A DNA stretch of 44,668 bases from Fragilaria crotonensis (lineage: Eukaryota > Bacillariophyta > Fragilariophyceae > Fragilariales > Fragilariaceae), in NCBI GenBank assembly GCA_022925895.1, contig JAKSYS010000519.1, forward strand, positions 1 through 44,668, given 5' to 3'. Below, in pieces: positions 19,504 to 29,351 of this stretch. Made by a program: the position numbers and the translations under genes. The notes below the pieces were generated by a model. That model worked only from the letters and a program-made list of their open reading frames with translations, made no database searches and was not told where the DNA came from. Within the stretch, counting starts at the first letter, position 1, and each line of letters begins with the position of its first letter.

Positions 19504-20505
19504 CGACCTCATGACCACATACGGTATCAGTCACACCGATACAGTCAACAGCTTTTGGTTTGTCGTGGAGGCTATAAACAGGAATCCAAACTTCAACATT
19601 GAGTACCCAACTGATCACGAAGAACAGAAACGTTTTGCCCAAGGCTTTCACGCAGTCTCAAGTGCTGGTTTCAAGTCCTGTGCAGGGGCATAGATGGAAT
19701 ACTGGTGTGGATTCACAAGCCAGCTCCAAAAGATTGTATCGACTCTGGGTGTAGCTCTGGTAAGTTTATGTGCGCGAGAAAGAAGAAGTTTGGACTAAAC
19801 TGCCAAGCAGTGAGCGATTTTCGGGGTCGGATCCTGGACATCTCAATTCTATATCCCGGATCGACATCAGATATTCTAGCCTTCGAAGGTATGTCACTGT
19901 TCCAGAAGTTGGAAGAGGGCATATTGGCTCCAGGCTTGCGTATCTTTGGTGACAATGCATATCTGAACACACCATACATGGCGACCCCGTACTCCGCTGT
20001 TTCCGGCGGGACAAAAGATTCTTACAATTTCTACCACTCTCAGTTGAGAATTTGGGTTGAATGCACGTTTGGGATGCTGACACATCGATGGGCAATCCTT
20101 AGAAGCGCAATACCGATGAATGTAACGGTACAGAAGACTGTCGCGCTGGTACTTGCACTTGCCAAGCTCCACAATTACTGTATCGATGCTCAAGATGACA
20201 GTAGGGATGTTTAACACACCGCAAGCGACGAGTGGGTCTCAGAAATAAATGGTGGCGTGCCCTTGGTTCCAGTAGCAGCTGAGTTTCAGTCTGGGAACAA
20301 TGATGTCGTACCAGAACAGTTACTACATGGAGGACATCATTTCGATGATATCGGCGGCGCAGTGGGTCGACGAAACAGGCAGCGGCGGTATGTGTACGAA
20401 GCTGACGGAGTACAACTCCCAAGAGAAGCACTTCATTCAGTCTATTGGTGTTACGAGGCCAATACCACGACCGTAGAGACAATAATAGTAGTAGACAAAG
20501 ACTAG
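19504..20505 (+). pseudogene. Harbinger transposase, DDE catalytic part (frameshift and stop)
   Basis: Continues the frame broken at 14254. A one-base deletion near 19690 (GCATAGATGG where GCN-ATA-GAT-GG is expected) moves the frame exactly at the first catalytic Asp (IDG). The next frame holds VWIHKPAP, CARKKKFGLNCQAVSD, DISILYPGSTSDILAF, FGDNAYLNTPYMATPY (second Asp) and WVECTFGMLTHRWAILR (Glu), the DDE_4-type layout of PIF/Harbinger. An in-frame TAA at 20212-20214 then interrupts it, and 97 more codons follow in the same frame to TAG at 20503-20505, including the usual C-terminal LPREALH motif. The gene therefore carries a double LINE insertion, a frameshift and a nonsense codon. Confidence 0.92.
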
Positions 20506-20513
20506 TAGTAGTA

Positions 20514-22043
20514 CTACACACTGTTGCTATCATTACATTCCAATTGTCGAATCTCCTCCTCTATAAGTTGTCCTTCTTTAATGTAGAATTCTGACATTCG
20601 TCGACTGTTCTCGTCACCTGCATTTCCCAATTCGGCATTGAGTCTTCGGTAGTACTTGCGTGCGAGGTCCTGCAGTTCCACTCGACGTTCAAAAGTACGT
20701 TTGCGACAGTTCTCTGTTACTTCGGAGCGAATCCCTTTGGTCTTGTACTTCTCTTTCGAAGCGAAGCCTTTGCTCTTCCAAATTCTCTTTCATGTTGTCG
20801 ATCCTCAGAACGAGCATTCAGCATATCACGTTGACAATCTGCAAGGTCTTTAATGGAATGAACGAGAGGAACAAACAAACGTTCTTCTCGTCGTTCGTCA
20901 TCGTCCGTGGCGAAGCGTCCTCGTTGGCCACGGCGAGTACCGCCACTGCTTGAAACACTCCTCGGAGCAGACAAAGCACTTGGTGCTGAAGAGGCGTCAG
21001 TAGCACCTGTTCTGCTGCTCAGGCGTTGCAAGGATGACACCAACAGCTGGTGGGCATCCGCAACGTCCCAGAAATAAAGCAGATACGATGGCCTTCCATT
21101 TAGAAAGGCCGCACGAGATTGCAAGGCACGACTTGGTCTTCCAGAGAGGCTACCAATGTTTGCACCGGCAGCACGCGGCGATGCTTCGTTTGATGCTATG
21201 GATGAGGACGCCATTGACATCATGTTGTCCTGACATTCTTGCTCTTGCTCGTTATCCATTCCTCCTTCACCCTGTCCACTCTGTTCCCATCGCGAGATGA
21301 TTCGCAGGAGGTCAGACCTCATTGATGTGAACACATCTTCAATCTTCTGAGGTGTTGCTGGAGCAAGTCCAGCAACAACCTCGTACGAACAATCGACAGC
21401 GGTTTGATAGTCACTGTGGCAGTCGGACGCTGGAGCTGTCGGGTTGAAACTTGAGTCATTCCATAGCTGGGCTACGAGTTCAAAAACAGTTTGAGGTCTG
21501 TAAAAGAGTAGATGTGTCAGTAAAGGCAGTTAAAAGAATCAGAAGGAGCGAAGGACAAAGCAATCACCGCAACACCACAAGCATGAGCGCAGCATGTTAG
21601 TCACGTACCTAGTATCAGAATTACGGGCATCTAACTCAGCTTGTGACATCGTATTTGCTCTGGTTAGAAAAAGGCACTTTACATCATCTCGGGTCAAGCA
21701 CATAATTATTCGAAGGTAAGGCACACATCCACGTCAGTGACCTCGTCCTCCTCTTCCAGTATTTGCCTGCTGCTGCTCCTCTTGTTCACGAGCCCTTCGT
21801 AGTAAAACGTCGCGAAGCCTGAGCACTTCGTTTGTCAGGAATTCAACATCAGCATCAGTTGTAAATGGATTTCGCTCCAGCCATTCCATTGTTTGTAGCC
21901 TATTCCAGTTACTGGGCCTTGGTAAAGGATTCATGTTCATGTCCTTTGCACGACGTAGTACTTCATTGACGAAGTCACTATTGCGAGGACGCAACACAGT
22001 CTTGGGCAGTGTCGACCATGGCTCATCATCGACCGAAAAAGAG
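20514..22043 (-). pseudogene. Harbinger accessory protein gene, convergent with transposase, degraded
   Basis: Two exons. Exon 1 runs from about 22043 (5' end unresolved) to 21609; exon 2 from 21497 to 20514; the intron 21608-21498 has GTACGT and TTTACAG borders and joins ACT-AG|A. Exon 1 encodes RPSNWNRLQTMEWLERNPF, a charged helix, GRGGRGH, then VPYLRIIMCLTRDDVK and SQAELDARNSDT. An in-frame TGA at 21734-21736 lies between GRGGRGH and RGCVPYLR, where a Trp codon is likely. Exon 2 has QTVFELVAQLWND, GLAPATPQKIEDVFTSMRSD and LLRIISRWEQSGQGEGG. Beyond 20790 the coding sense drifts through all three frames (LEEQRLRFEREVQDQRDSLR, then RRLNAELGNAGDENSRRMSE), implying frameshifts. Its proper end (TAG at 20514-20516) is 8 bp from the transposase stop. 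No clear SANT/Myb motif is visible. Confidence 0.7.
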
Positions 22044-22617
22044 GTTGATCATTGAACCTCAATCCAATAGACAGCATGAACAAAACCTTCTTATCGTTGC
22101 CTGAGTCGACGTATATTTGTTTACTTCGGCAGACGCCCACATCTTCGGGTACTCCTGCTCCTAGAGAAAAAGCAACAAGAACGTCATCATCCTCCCCTTC
22201 AAAAGTACGATCAACAACGTTTTGGCTTGTCATTCTCACCTCGTCAATCTTGCTTTGCAGCAACCAACAAGCTTTCAATGCTTGCGGCGCTGCGATGGAG
22301 GCGTCAAGAACGATCAAACAAATTGCTGTTGTGAGCGAATAAGCAGCTGAACGAGAATGGGAGAATACAACAAAACGATGACACACCAAAAATTGATGCG
22401 TGTGCATTCGCATACGAACGAGACAGAATCTTGGAATTCCTTGACTCAACATGCTCATATCCACCAGAATGAGTGGTGGATATGAAACTTGGATTTACCA
22501 ACTTGGCTAAAAAAGTTTCGGCAACTTCGACTCAAAGGTTGACGAAAGATCAGTCCCACTAACTCAGAAATCGAAGTTGAATCACGAGTCGATTAATTCG
22601 AGCACTTGGAAACTTCG
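22044..22617. other. Harbinger right subterminal region
   Basis: Sequence between the accessory gene and the right inverted repeat. A minus-strand frame at 21937-22464 contains TFEGEDDDVLVAFSLGAG, which might be a decayed upstream exon of the accessory gene shifted by one base near 22045. The last 150 bp carry repeats of aacttgg/aagtttc like those inside the left end. Confidence 0.45.
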
Positions 22618-22653
22618 AAACTTGGATCGAAGTTACAGCCAATGGACACCACC
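22618..22653. repeat. Right terminal inverted repeat of the Harbinger element
   Basis: 36 bp ending CAGCCAATGGACACCACC; the complement of the left end, with one 2-bp gap and small differences after the first 18 bases. Confidence 0.92.
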
Positions 22654-22656
22654 TTA
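22654..22656. repeat. Target-site duplication TTA, right copy
   Basis: TTA directly after the right inverted repeat. The next 40 bases (cacggcggtgtc... to ...gcattggt) align with 28726-28765 after HSF-D with about six mismatches, restoring the original 3' flank of the HSF-C unit. Confidence 0.9.
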
Positions 22657-22895
22657 CACGGCGGTGTCGCCATCCAGAGAATGGAATGTGCATTGGTCAC
22701 GACTATATACACTGTGCAGCAACGGGTATCGTTGTGTTCAGTGCAATCTGAAATTTCGAAGTTGGATTGAGTACACTCCGAGTACTGAGTACTTGTACTG
22801 TACAACTGTATGCTTTACCGTCATACAGTACAACTTTGTATTGTATTCAGCACCCGTGGACAGTACTTAGTGCTTTGTGATGGTGTACTACTGCC

Positions 22896-23345
22896 TAGTA
22901 GTAGCACTAGTAGTAGCACTAGTAGTAGCACTAGTAGTAGCACTAGTAGTAGCACTAGTAGTAGCACTAGTAGTAGCACTAGTAGTAGCAGTAGTAGCAC
23001 TAGTAGTAGCAGCAGGCGTTAGTAGTAGCACCAGTAGCAGCACTAGTAGCAGCACCAGTAGTAGCACCAGCAGGTTACCAGCAAGAACCAGCAGCTAACT
23101 AGCAGCGCTACTAGCAGCAGCACTAGCAGTGTTAACCAGTAGCAGCACCAGTAGCAGCACTAGCAGCAGCACCAGCAGCAAGCGCTAGTAGCAGCACCAG
23201 TGGTAGCACCAGTAGTAGTTAAATAGCAGTAGTAGCACTAGCAGTAGCACCAGTAGTAGCACTAGTAGTAACTAGTAGTAGCACCAGTAGCAGCACTAGT
23301 AGTAGCACTAGTAGTAGCACTAGTAGTAGCACCAGTAGTAGACAC
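22896..23345. repeat. 12-bp minisatellite (AGTAGTAGCACT)n with degenerate part
   Basis: Starts with about eight near-perfect copies of a 12-bp unit containing ACTAGT and AGTAGC, then degenerates into mixed agtagcagcacc/agtagtagcact units to about 23345. Any reading frame through it gives only Ser-Thr or Val-Ala-Leu runs, so no gene is called. Confidence 0.92.
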
Positions 23346-23482
23346 TAGATACATACATAGTACTATCACTACAAACTACACTCGCATACCGTACTCCAGT
23401 ACTCCGTATACAATGCACTCATGGTGAGATGAAAGTGGTACAGTGTTCATCCCAAATGATGCAATATTGCTAGGATTAAGGG
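23346..23482. other. Spacer after the minisatellite
   Basis: Short GTAC-containing unique sequence; nothing recognisable. Confidence 0.3.
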
Positions 23483-24180
23483 ATGCTCATACATCTGCAC
23501 ATGGCAACGATTGACATCATGAACACCATTCATCACCCAACAACTGGCGTCACTGTCCAAATTTTTGGCATAGAATTCAACAGTCATGGTCATTCATGTC
23601 ATCAGCAGGACATTCGCGGCGCCTATGTTGAGGACAAAGATGTAGTTCTGAGGCTTGGAAAGGTGCAAATCCTCAACTGTGTTTTGTTGGGAAGAGACTG
23701 CAATCACAGCATAGCTAGTACCACCACAAATATGATGATGGTAGCTAGCTATTGACCAGTGTTTTGTTGGATTCTTGGAGCATCACTTGTTTGATGCTCA
23801 TGCCAAAACATTGATGGTGTTTTGGCACAAGTGCAAGAGGTTTATCCTGCTGGACGTGGTAACAGTCCAATCATGTGAAAGAAGTGGGAACACAACATGG
23901 GATGTTGTCTTGCAGCTCTTATCAGCAAAAGCCACCACTGCTTTCCTCTTGTCTTCATCTGCATCAGGCAGGAGATGGAGATGGTGCAGAAGAAGATGGT
24001 TTTGTGTATTGCCGGTTAAGTTGGAACTGGGAAAACGGTCAAGATGTCCTTGATCCAACATCATCAACAGCACCTCCTCCTGCTTTCTGCAGCGGTTACA
24101 AGGGAAATGAAGGGGAAACAGAAATTTGATTTTCTGGACAACAAAAAAGCCATTGGAGTAACTAGTAGAAGTCCAATACG
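23483..24180 (+). pseudogene. Decayed coding-like sequence with P-loop-like motif
   Basis: An ATG frame from 23504 gives MATIDIMNTIHHPTTGV, FGIEFNSHGHSCHQQDI and VEDKDVVLRLGKVQI, with protein-like composition. It then breaks. Further protein-like pieces appear in shifted frames: QCFVGFLEHHLFDAHAKTL near 23757 and KWEHNMGCCLAALIS near 23884. Near 24004-24040 the sequence reads CIAG, stop, VGTGKTVKM, resembling a Walker A loop with one nonsense codon. This looks like a mutated gene, perhaps from a transposable element, but I cannot assign a family. No intron model rescues it. Confidence 0.4.
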
Positions 24181-27100
24181 CAAAGTTTGGAGCAATGCTG
24201 GTATACATGAGCTTTTGTGATCGTGCATGGTAGTGATGATGAAGATTTCATTGCTGATGATGACCTCCTCGATTGTCAAGTGAAAGAGTGGTCCCTTGTA
24301 AACCTTCGTGCTCTTCATACTACTTCATGTCTTTGCTGTCTGCATCAATTTCCTCATCTTCTCCTTCCTCAATTATACATCAGGACAAAACAATAGCAGG
24401 TGCTGCTCCCTTGCCAGAATGCCTTTGTTGTGGTAGTTCTGCTGCAGTAGCTAGCCTGTAGAAATCAGGCATACTGGCAATGCCTCCATGCATGTTTATC
24501 ATTTGTGCGGGCAAGCTGTTTGGTGTAATTCAAGTCCATGCATTAATGTACTGCCGCTAACAAGGTGGAGACGTAGTACCATTTCCTGTTCCCTCTGCAA
24601 TCATCCACTCTTCTGAGTGCTGTCTAATCTGGTTCTTAAAGGGCTTGTTCACTCCAATCTTGACAAGTTGTTGGCACAATGTACACCCCCTAGAAGGTGT
24701 CCACCCTCAACTCCTAAATCTTGGATTTTCTGACTACCAATATCATGTGACAGCACCTTGACCAGGCAAACAACGGATTCAAGAGAATGGTCTGCTGTGA
24801 TGACATTTTCTGCCATCGTCCCATTGAGTAAGGTAAATGGGAACTGGATGTATTGAAACAATGCTTGCTCTGCATTGTCACTATCAGCAAAGGTGTGGGG
24901 GAAGTGCAGTCAGCCAATGCTCTGCTGTCAAAGGCAGCTGATGGATCCATCCCGGGAAGGATGTCACCAGTTATGGTATGCATGCTGGCAAAAGAGCTCT
25001 TCGATCTCGTTACCGGCATGAAGATGTGACATCACCCCTCGATATCAGATGGAATTGTCTAGGATGGAGTATTTGCATTGTACCGCCGGTTGGGCTTGGC
25101 ATCAAAGTAGATTGCTGAAGTCACGGAGGGACCAGATGTGAGGGAAGTGGAGGGAACCATGCCAATCATCATCCAGCACACAACCACGTGGAATCATGAG
25201 GTCGCACCTTCTTGTGTCAAGTCTCAGCACATCATAGCTTTCTACCTCCTCGCTCATAGAATACGCTGCTCTCCGTGAACCAACAAGAGGAGGGTTATGA
25301 AGTCAAAGATGGGGTGATGTGGCTAACGCATTATTCTGTTTATTACCGTTGATATCTTTGATGGACTGCTGGCCGGATGGAATTCCACTGGTTGTTGAAT
25401 GGTGTCTTTTTGCCCGTATCATGGCTGTTATTATATTGGAGCGATTGAATATAAACAATATTGAGAAGCTAGGTCTGGATGGTTTGGTTGTCAATTCACC
25501 ACCAGGCTAAGTACATCCAAGACATTAGCCACATTGTTCTCAGCAGACATATTCTTGTCAGCAATCCAGAGTCGCGCTGTAGCGGAGATTAGAACATCAA
25601 CAATGCTGGATGCCCTCCAAATTTGCAACCTGCTGTTGAGTTGTCCAGCCCCTTTGATGAAAACCTCTTTGAGGTGCATTTTGTATGTTCCATCCAAATA
25701 TCACTGGTGTGAAACTCAGATAGAGGAACGGGCCGATCAATTCTAGCTCTTTGTTGTTTGATGTCAATAGCTTTCACCACAATTCTCCATGTACTGGGAA
25801 TCTTGAAAATCTTGAAAGCTTTTCGCACCTATCTTGTATTATGGCATAGTAGACAGTGATTTATGGAAAAATGTTATGGATTGAATTTTGAAAACTAGAA
25901 ATGGTGGTGAGGATGAAGACATTTTGTGTTCTGAACACTGCACCTTTCAGATCAGGTATCAGATTATGTGTTGCCTTCTTGCATGTTCCTTCTTGTAAAT
26001 ATTTGTTTAAGAGTCAAGGAATACAACGGTGTGGAATTGGCGGCAACAAACTACGCTCTCCTTGGGTGCTTCAAAAGCTAAAAAATACTTAACATCGATT
26101 TAGCGTGCTGCTGCCGCTTCACCCGCTACGAGGTGGTCGACCCACACAACTGAGTGCTTCAAAAGCTAGTACTACTATCTAGTTCGTTCATTGGTGACCA
26201 CTGCTGGCAAGGGAGCACAGACAATCGGCCTGTAGCCAAGAACCAAGGCGCCTTTTCAAATCACCTGCACCTGAAAGTTGGTAGCCTCAATTCTTTATCA
26301 AGTATCTTGATCACCATGCAATGGATGCTTTCAAGCAAGAAACGAAGAGTGAGCATTCTCAAAGAGTTATTGGTTGAAAGAATTCATACAAATGTGATGA
26401 AAACGTTGATTCCAAAATGATGGCATGTGTAGAGCACGACATCAAGAAGATTGATAATTTACAAAAATGAGCATTTAACAGCCACCTTCTGTGATGCCAT
26501 CTCAAGAGGCAAAGGACTTCTTTCAAATCCTTTTTTGTCTAAGGTTACTGTTGCAATTGTGGTGTAGAGCAATCATTATTTTATTGATGGATGCAAGAAG
26601 GCAGAAACACTTGCCCATTCACAGTTTACTACAAAGAAGTACTCCACTATATCTCTCATGAAGTTCAGGCTCATTGTTGGGTTCAGCTGTATCCTGTAGC
26701 TTCTACAACACAAGAGGGAAGAGAATTCCATGGCAGTTATTATATCTGTTACTCGGTTGAAGTCCTTTGTATTGCATGCAATTGAAAATTTGCAAACATG
26801 CGTGGCAATGAATTCTTGCTGACAATGCCATTGCACCCATTGGGCAGGTTAGTGCTGAAATACAGCAAGACTACTCCAGGTATGATGGTTCTGTTGCATA
26901 GGAGAAACTGCTTAGGGATTTCAACTCGTACATCGATGCGTATATAGACTTCATGAATCCAAACAATATATATGATTAGAAAGCTGGATCCATTAGCTGA
27001 AAAGCAACCTGTGCATAATTCTACGCCAGAACAAAAGCAGCAGCTACTAAGTCCCGCGTGGGGCTACCTCGTGCACCAGAATACTGCATCCAACCGTCGT

Positions 27101-27300
27101 GCGGACAACCATGGAAAATACCATTTGGTGGCCAAAACGATATTTCTTATTTTGTGTATGCAATACATACAATATGTATAGTACTAGTAGTAGTAGTAGC
27201 AGACTAGTTGTACCGTAGGCGTCGTACGTAAATTTCTGATCCAGCCTGTAATACATATCAGCATATCAGGCATACTCGTTGTACACTCGAAGGAAAAAGA
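24181..27300. other. Low-information region, probably decayed mobile or gene sequence
   Basis: Only short frames occur. Protein-like fragments can be picked out on the plus strand, such as an acidic SDDEDFIADDDLLDCQ near 24228 and TISKGVGEVQSANALLSKAA near 24878, but each is closed by stops. Composition is more ordinary than the GTAC-rich spacers, which suggests old coding or transposon sequence. No terminal repeats were found by eye. Confidence 0.35.
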
Positions 27301-27330
27301 TTGCCTTCTCGAAAAATCGAATGATAATAT

Positions 27331-27344
27331 GTTCTATGCTGAAC
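27331..27344 (+). promoter_or_regulatory. GTTC-N6-GAAC palindrome upstream of HSF-D
   Basis: gttctatgctgaac lies 14 bp before the TATTTAA box. HSF-E has gttctcttctgaac at 29209-29222 in the equivalent position, where only the half-sites and a few centre bases agree. A TTCTCGAA pair, the minimal head-to-head heat-shock-element unit, lies just upstream at 27306-27313. Confidence 0.4.
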
Positions 27345-27358
27345 CATGGTACCACTTC

Positions 27359-27365
27359 TATTTAA
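27359..27365 (+). promoter_or_regulatory. TATTTAA box upstream of HSF-D
   Basis: TATTTAACAG at 122 bp before the ATG; homologous to the boxes of HSF-C and HSF-E. Confidence 0.55.
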
Positions 27366-27480
27366 CAGAGGTTGTCAGCTGTTGTGTACTCTAGTACCAG
27401 GTATGGCTGTGGTACATATAATGGATACTATTCAAGTGTAGCGGACTCGCCATGTAGCCATTATTCGGAACAAAACAAGC

Positions 27481-28368
27481 ATGGAGAAAGCACAAGGAAC
27501 GGGCGAATCGATGGAGAAGGTAACCAGAGTGACCGAATTGATCCAAATAGCCGACAGTGACAACTTACGAAGCCGCAATCAAAGTGTGAGACTCCATGGC
27601 TCACTGTCATTGATGGGAATACCTACCTTCCATCCATTCATGACCCAGCATTCTACCCGCGCCTTCCCTGCGGCATCTGCCATTCAGAGTCTTCGTACCA
27701 ATACGTTGAATATCAATGCTATACAACAGGCAGTCCATGCCTTGAGACGAGCAGACCTTGTCCACAATTTGAACTGGTCGCCTCCTTCGAATCTCGTTTC
27801 GTCCACAGGACTATACGCAGACACTGCCGTGTCAAACGGCCATTGGTTATCTCCCCTCAACTCGATCGATGTCATGAGCCAAATGCTGATCTTACAGACA
27901 ACGAGAAGCCCACATTTCCATCCTCCCCACGAGCACACGCTTTTATCAGCATCCGAAGCACCACCAACAGCATCTGCTCTTCGACAACCGGCCTTGCCAA
28001 CATCGATCTCGAGAGGATTGACGACCGGGGGGATTGAAAAACGATCATTTCCCATCATTCTTCACAGAGCCCTTCACGAACTCGATAGACTTCCCGGAGG
28101 TAGCGATGTTGCTGCATTTCTCCCAGATGGTCGTTCCTTTTGCATCAGGGATCATCAAGAGTTCACTGACTTAGTGCTTCCCGTCTTTTTCCCCAAGATG
28201 AAGGGGTTTGCAAGTTTTCAGCGGCAGCTGAATTTGTACGACTTTAAACGTGTTGGAGGAATGGGACCCGATCGAGGCTGCTACCGGCACAGTCTATTTC
28301 ATCGAGACTTTCCAGGTTATTTGATTTTCGTGAAACGACGAAAGATTAAAGGACACTCGAGAGTTTGA
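27481..28368 (+). CDS. HSF-D: heat-shock-factor-type protein (tandem paralogue of HSF-E)
   Basis: ATG at 27481 gives 295 residues, no intron. The N-terminal block shared with HSF-C/E (ELIQIADSDN, MTQHSTRAFPAASAIQS, INAIQQAVHALRRADLVHNL, GLYAD) is followed by a linker and the HSF DNA-binding domain from residue 190 (FPIILHRALHELDR), recognition helix KGFASFQRQLNLYDF, and the C-terminal KRRKIKGHSRV. The protein ends with the domain, so the classical trimerisation region is absent. It lies 1,871 bp (start to start) before HSF-E in the same orientation, a tandem duplication. Bases 27924-28164 are identical to HSF-E. Its 3' flank preserves the empty Harbinger site. Confidence 0.93.
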   Translation: MEKAQGTGESMEKVTRVTELIQIADSDNLRSRNQSVRLHGSLSLMGIPTFHPFMTQHSTRAFPAASAIQSLRTNTLNINAIQQAVHALRRADLVHNLNWSPPSNLVSSTGLYADTAVSNGHWLSPLNSIDVMSQMLILQTTRSPHFHPPHEHTLLSASEAPPTASALRQPALPTSISRGLTTGGIEKRSFPIILHRALHELDRLPGGSDVAAFLPDGRSFCIRDHQEFTDLVLPVFFPKMKGFASFQRQLNLYDFKRVGGMGPDRGCYRHSLFHRDFPGYLIFVKRRKIKGHSRV

Positions 28369-29208
28369 ATCCACGAACTACTTGGGGTGGAGCGACGTTT
28401 CATTGATGGGGACGACGTGCCATCAAGCAACTGATTTTGAGTCGCGACTGGTACATTCTCTGGTCTTTCGGGGCATCCGAGAGGTTGAACCCCACGATTA
28501 CTATATACTTGCAATTGTACGGGGCTTTAAGATAACCTTCAGAGAGGGATCCAAATGACAGGGTACTCGGAGTACTGCGTCGCACAAATAATTTTTGAGC
28601 TGCATGCTGTTGCACTAATGACTTTGGGCTTCTGCGTGATTGATCGATACATGCAGGTGCTTCAGCAGACGATTACCAGGTACGTGGTACCTCTAGGATT
28701 GAACTTTTTTCAATGATGCATTTTACATTGCGGTGTCGGCATCGAGAGAATGGAATATGCGTTGGTGCATGTGCGGCATGATTTCATTTACTAGCTAGGC
28801 CTATCAAACAATGGGAAAGTCTGAATGAGTTTCCCTTAGACCGAAAGTATGGTGGTCGTCCAGTATGCTTGCACCCGGAGTAAATCGGGGTGTGGTAGGT
28901 TGTAGTACATGGTACCCCTGGTACTGAGTACCGATACGTTGCATTGAAGTTAGCTTTCGGCACTTGATTTCTAAATTTTTCGTATACACTTGAACATTAC
29001 GTCAAGATGTGACGCAGATTAGACGAACGAATTGCAGAGAGTTCCTAAACAGCAAGATGACTGTGACGATAGTTGAAACTCAAGCTCAGTAAAAGGCGCG
29101 AAATTCGACGCTACTGTTACTATTTGAGCATATGTAGAGATGCACTACGCAGGCAACATCTCTAGTAGTAGTTCGGTGATAAACATCCGTGGACAAAATC
29201 GAATAAGT
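28369..29208. other. Spacer between HSF-D and HSF-E
   Basis: The first 400 bp align in patches with the 3' flank of HSF-C, including the block at 28517-28535 and the region around 28700-28765. GTAC palindromes cluster at 28555-28930. No ORF worth calling. Confidence 0.5.
28723..28725. other. Unoccupied Harbinger target site (TTA) in the HSF-D flank
   Basis: The flank reads caatgatgcattTTA then cattgcggtgtcgg. The HSF-C flank has caatgattcattTTA, then the 9-kb element, then TTA and cacggcggtgtcgc. The match on both sides of a single TTA shows the site before insertion. Confidence 0.9.
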
Positions 29209-29222
29209 GTTCTCTTCTGAAC
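29209..29222 (+). promoter_or_regulatory. GTTC-N6-GAAC palindrome upstream of HSF-E
   Basis: gttctcttctgaac, 17 bp before TATTTAA; counterpart of 27331-27344. Confidence 0.4.
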
Positions 29223-29239
29223 CATCATATCACTTGCTA

Positions 29240-29246
29240 TATTTAA
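29240..29246 (+). promoter_or_regulatory. TATTTAA box upstream of HSF-E
   Basis: TATTTAACAG at 112 bp before the ATG. The following gtcgtcagttgttgtgta also matches the HSF-D promoter. Confidence 0.55.
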
Positions 29247-29351
29247 CAGCGGTCGTCAGTTGTTGTGTAGCTCGACATACCATGCGTGGAAGTGGTACAT
29301 AATTAACGCACACAAGAATAACAAAACTCTTCATCGTTAACGAAACAAACA

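Larger units (their letters stand above)
13584..22653. mobile_element. PIF/Harbinger DNA transposon, 9.07 kb, carrying nested LINEs
   Basis: The ends are inverted repeats: the left end reads GGTGGTGTCCATTGGCTG from 13584, and the complement of the right end reads the same 18 bases from 22653. A further near-match (cttcgatccaagttt) extends the repeats to about 36-38 bp. The flanks are TTA (13581-13583) and TTA (22654-22656), the three-base duplication expected for PIF/Harbinger. Inside are a transposase gene (+) and a convergent accessory gene (-), both broken. Removing the LINE insertion (14255-19503) leaves about 3.8 kb, a normal size. The homologous flank of HSF-D holds the unoccupied site at 28723-28725, confirming the boundaries independently. 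Confidence 0.95.

Noticed and set aside
22896-23345. CRISPR-like array
   Set aside because: The 12-bp units are contiguous with no unique spacers, and the host is a eukaryote.
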